Shown in pieces: positions 6,801-7,625 of a stretch of DNA of 7,625 nt. Source of the DNA: Bacteroidota bacterium (GTDB lineage Bacteria > Bacteroidota > Bacteroidia > Cytophagales > Cyclobacteriaceae); the NCBI GenBank assembly GCA_024643595.1, contig JAHEMS010000161.1:1-7625 (forward strand). The letters are read 5' to 3'. Numbering within the stretch: the first letter of the stretch is position 1; each line of letters starts with the position of its first letter. The translations under genes and the position numbers were made by a program. The notes under the pieces are model-generated. The model did no database searches, had not been told where the DNA came from, and worked only from the letters and a program-made list of their open reading frames with translations.

Positions 6801-7625
6801 TGCAGCATTTACTCTCATACCTTATTTTCTTACCATTCCTGGCTGCGATGGTAGCATTGTTAATTCCTGCCAATCAAAAGAATGCGTTCAGATTACTCAC
6901 GCTATTGGTAAGTGTGTTACAGATTGCTATCATGAGCATGATCACTTTTCAATATGAACTTCATACCGGCTTTCAACTTACGGAAAGAATACCCTGGATC
7001 ATATTGGAATTAGGAAATTGGGGAATGCTGAAGTCAGAATATTTCGTTGCCATTGATGGGCTTAGCTTCCCAATGATAGCGCTTAGTGTTGGCATCATGA
7101 CCATTGCTGTGATCTCTTCATGGACTATTGAAAAAAGTCAGAAGGGTTATTTTATTCTTTTACTTATTTTAAATGGCGCAATTATAGGAAGCTTTTGCGC
7201 ACTTGACTTTCTTCTCTTTTATGTATTCTTCGAATTCATGTTACTGCCCATGTACTTCCTTATCGGAATATGGGGAGGCCCAAGAAGAGAATACGCATCC
7301 ATAAAATTTTTTCTTTACACTTTACTGGGATCGATTCTGATTCTGATCGTCATCATCGCACTTTATATATCGGTAAAAGATCCTTCTTCAGAGGACTCCC
7401 TGGTACACACTTTTAATGTGCTTCATATGAAAAATCCGGAAAACATTATTCCGGACTCCATTTTATCGGTGAGCAGTGCTAATCTACCAGTTCCACTCTC
7501 GTTCAGACAATGGGCATTTCTCTTACTCCTTATCGGATTCGCGATTAAGTTGCCAGCCGTACCCGTGCATACCTGGCTGCCTGATGCGCACGTTGAAGCA
7601 CCAACTCCTATCTCGGTGATATTAG
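6800..7625 (+). CDS. nuoM: NADH-quinone oxidoreductase subunit M, N-terminal part (runs off the window)
   Basis: NuoM (ND4 family) is the middle antiporter-like proton pump of the complex I membrane arm, related to MrpD. The window holds 275 codons, a little over half of the usual length of about 500. The ATG overlaps the nuoL stop by one base (TAATG). YFVAIDGLSFP at 81-91 is the conserved loop before helix 3. The key glutamate is Glu145 in FFEFMLLPMYFLIGIWGG, and the key lysine is Lys250 in IKLPAVPVHTWLPDAH, followed by VEAPTPISVIL at the window edge. Between about 192 and 235 there is a polar insertion with many Ser, Asp and Pro before the next helix; E. coli NuoM is shorter here, and such an expanded loop is expected in Bacteroidota. 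No stop interrupts the frame, so the gene is cut only by the window end. Confidence 0.97.
   Translation, partial: MQHLLSYLIFLPFLAAMVALLIPANQKNAFRLLTLLVSVLQIAIMSMITFQYELHTGFQLTERIPWIILELGNWGMLKSEYFVAIDGLSFPMIALSVGIMTIAVISSWTIEKSQKGYFILLLILNGAIIGSFCALDFLLFYVFFEFMLLPMYFLIGIWGGPRREYASIKFFLYTLLGSILILIVIIALYISVKDPSSEDSLVHTFNVLHMKNPENIIPDSILSVSSANLPVPLSFRQWAFLLLLIGFAIKLPAVPVHTWLPDAHVEAPTPISVIL

Noticed and set aside
6727..6957. A 76-codon + frame across the nuoL-nuoM junction
   Set aside because: Both nuoL and nuoM are read in other frames with conserved motifs on each side of this stretch, so this is a shadow frame.

Overview
This window carries the membrane-arm half of a respiratory complex I (NADH-quinone oxidoreductase, Nuo) cluster on the + strand, in the order nuoH, sensor kinase, nuoI, nuoJ, nuoK, nuoL, nuoM (the last cut by the window end). 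The source looks like a member of the Bacteroidota, probably of the Cytophagales type. Reasons: AT-rich DNA, no Shine-Dalgarno sequences but A-rich stretches before several starts, Bacteroidota-style NuoH and NuoI sequences, and a histidine kinase with a periplasmic TPR sensor, an architecture typical of that phylum. The lineage is an inference from sequence style, not a database result.

Layout. Positions 2-151 hold the last 49 codons of an upstream gene that resembles the C-terminus of glutamate racemase (MurI). An 82-base AT-rich gap follows, with a small hairpin and at most a weak promoter. nuoH starts at a GTG placed directly after an in-frame stop codon. One base after nuoH ends, a 679-residue TPR sensor histidine kinase begins. 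It ends 34 bases before nuoI, and this gap holds an exact TAnnTTTG (-7-like) element of the Bacteroidota promoter type. From nuoI on, every junction overlaps (4, 8, 4 and 1 bases), so nuoIJKLM are tightly coupled. There is no long non-coding stretch.

How the genes work together. NuoH forms the quinone chamber and links the peripheral arm to the membrane arm. NuoI carries clusters N6a and N6b in the peripheral arm. NuoJ and NuoK form the proximal proton path, and NuoL and NuoM are antiporter-like proton pumps. The key glutamates and lysines of the proton path are present in NuoK, NuoL and NuoM, so the complex looks functional.

The main oddity is the sensor kinase sitting inside the nuo cluster, between nuoH and nuoI, together with what looks like murI rather than nuoG immediately before nuoH. 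This suggests a split or rearranged complex I locus with a co-transcribed signalling protein. No RNA genes, CRISPR arrays, insertion sequences or attachment sites were seen.
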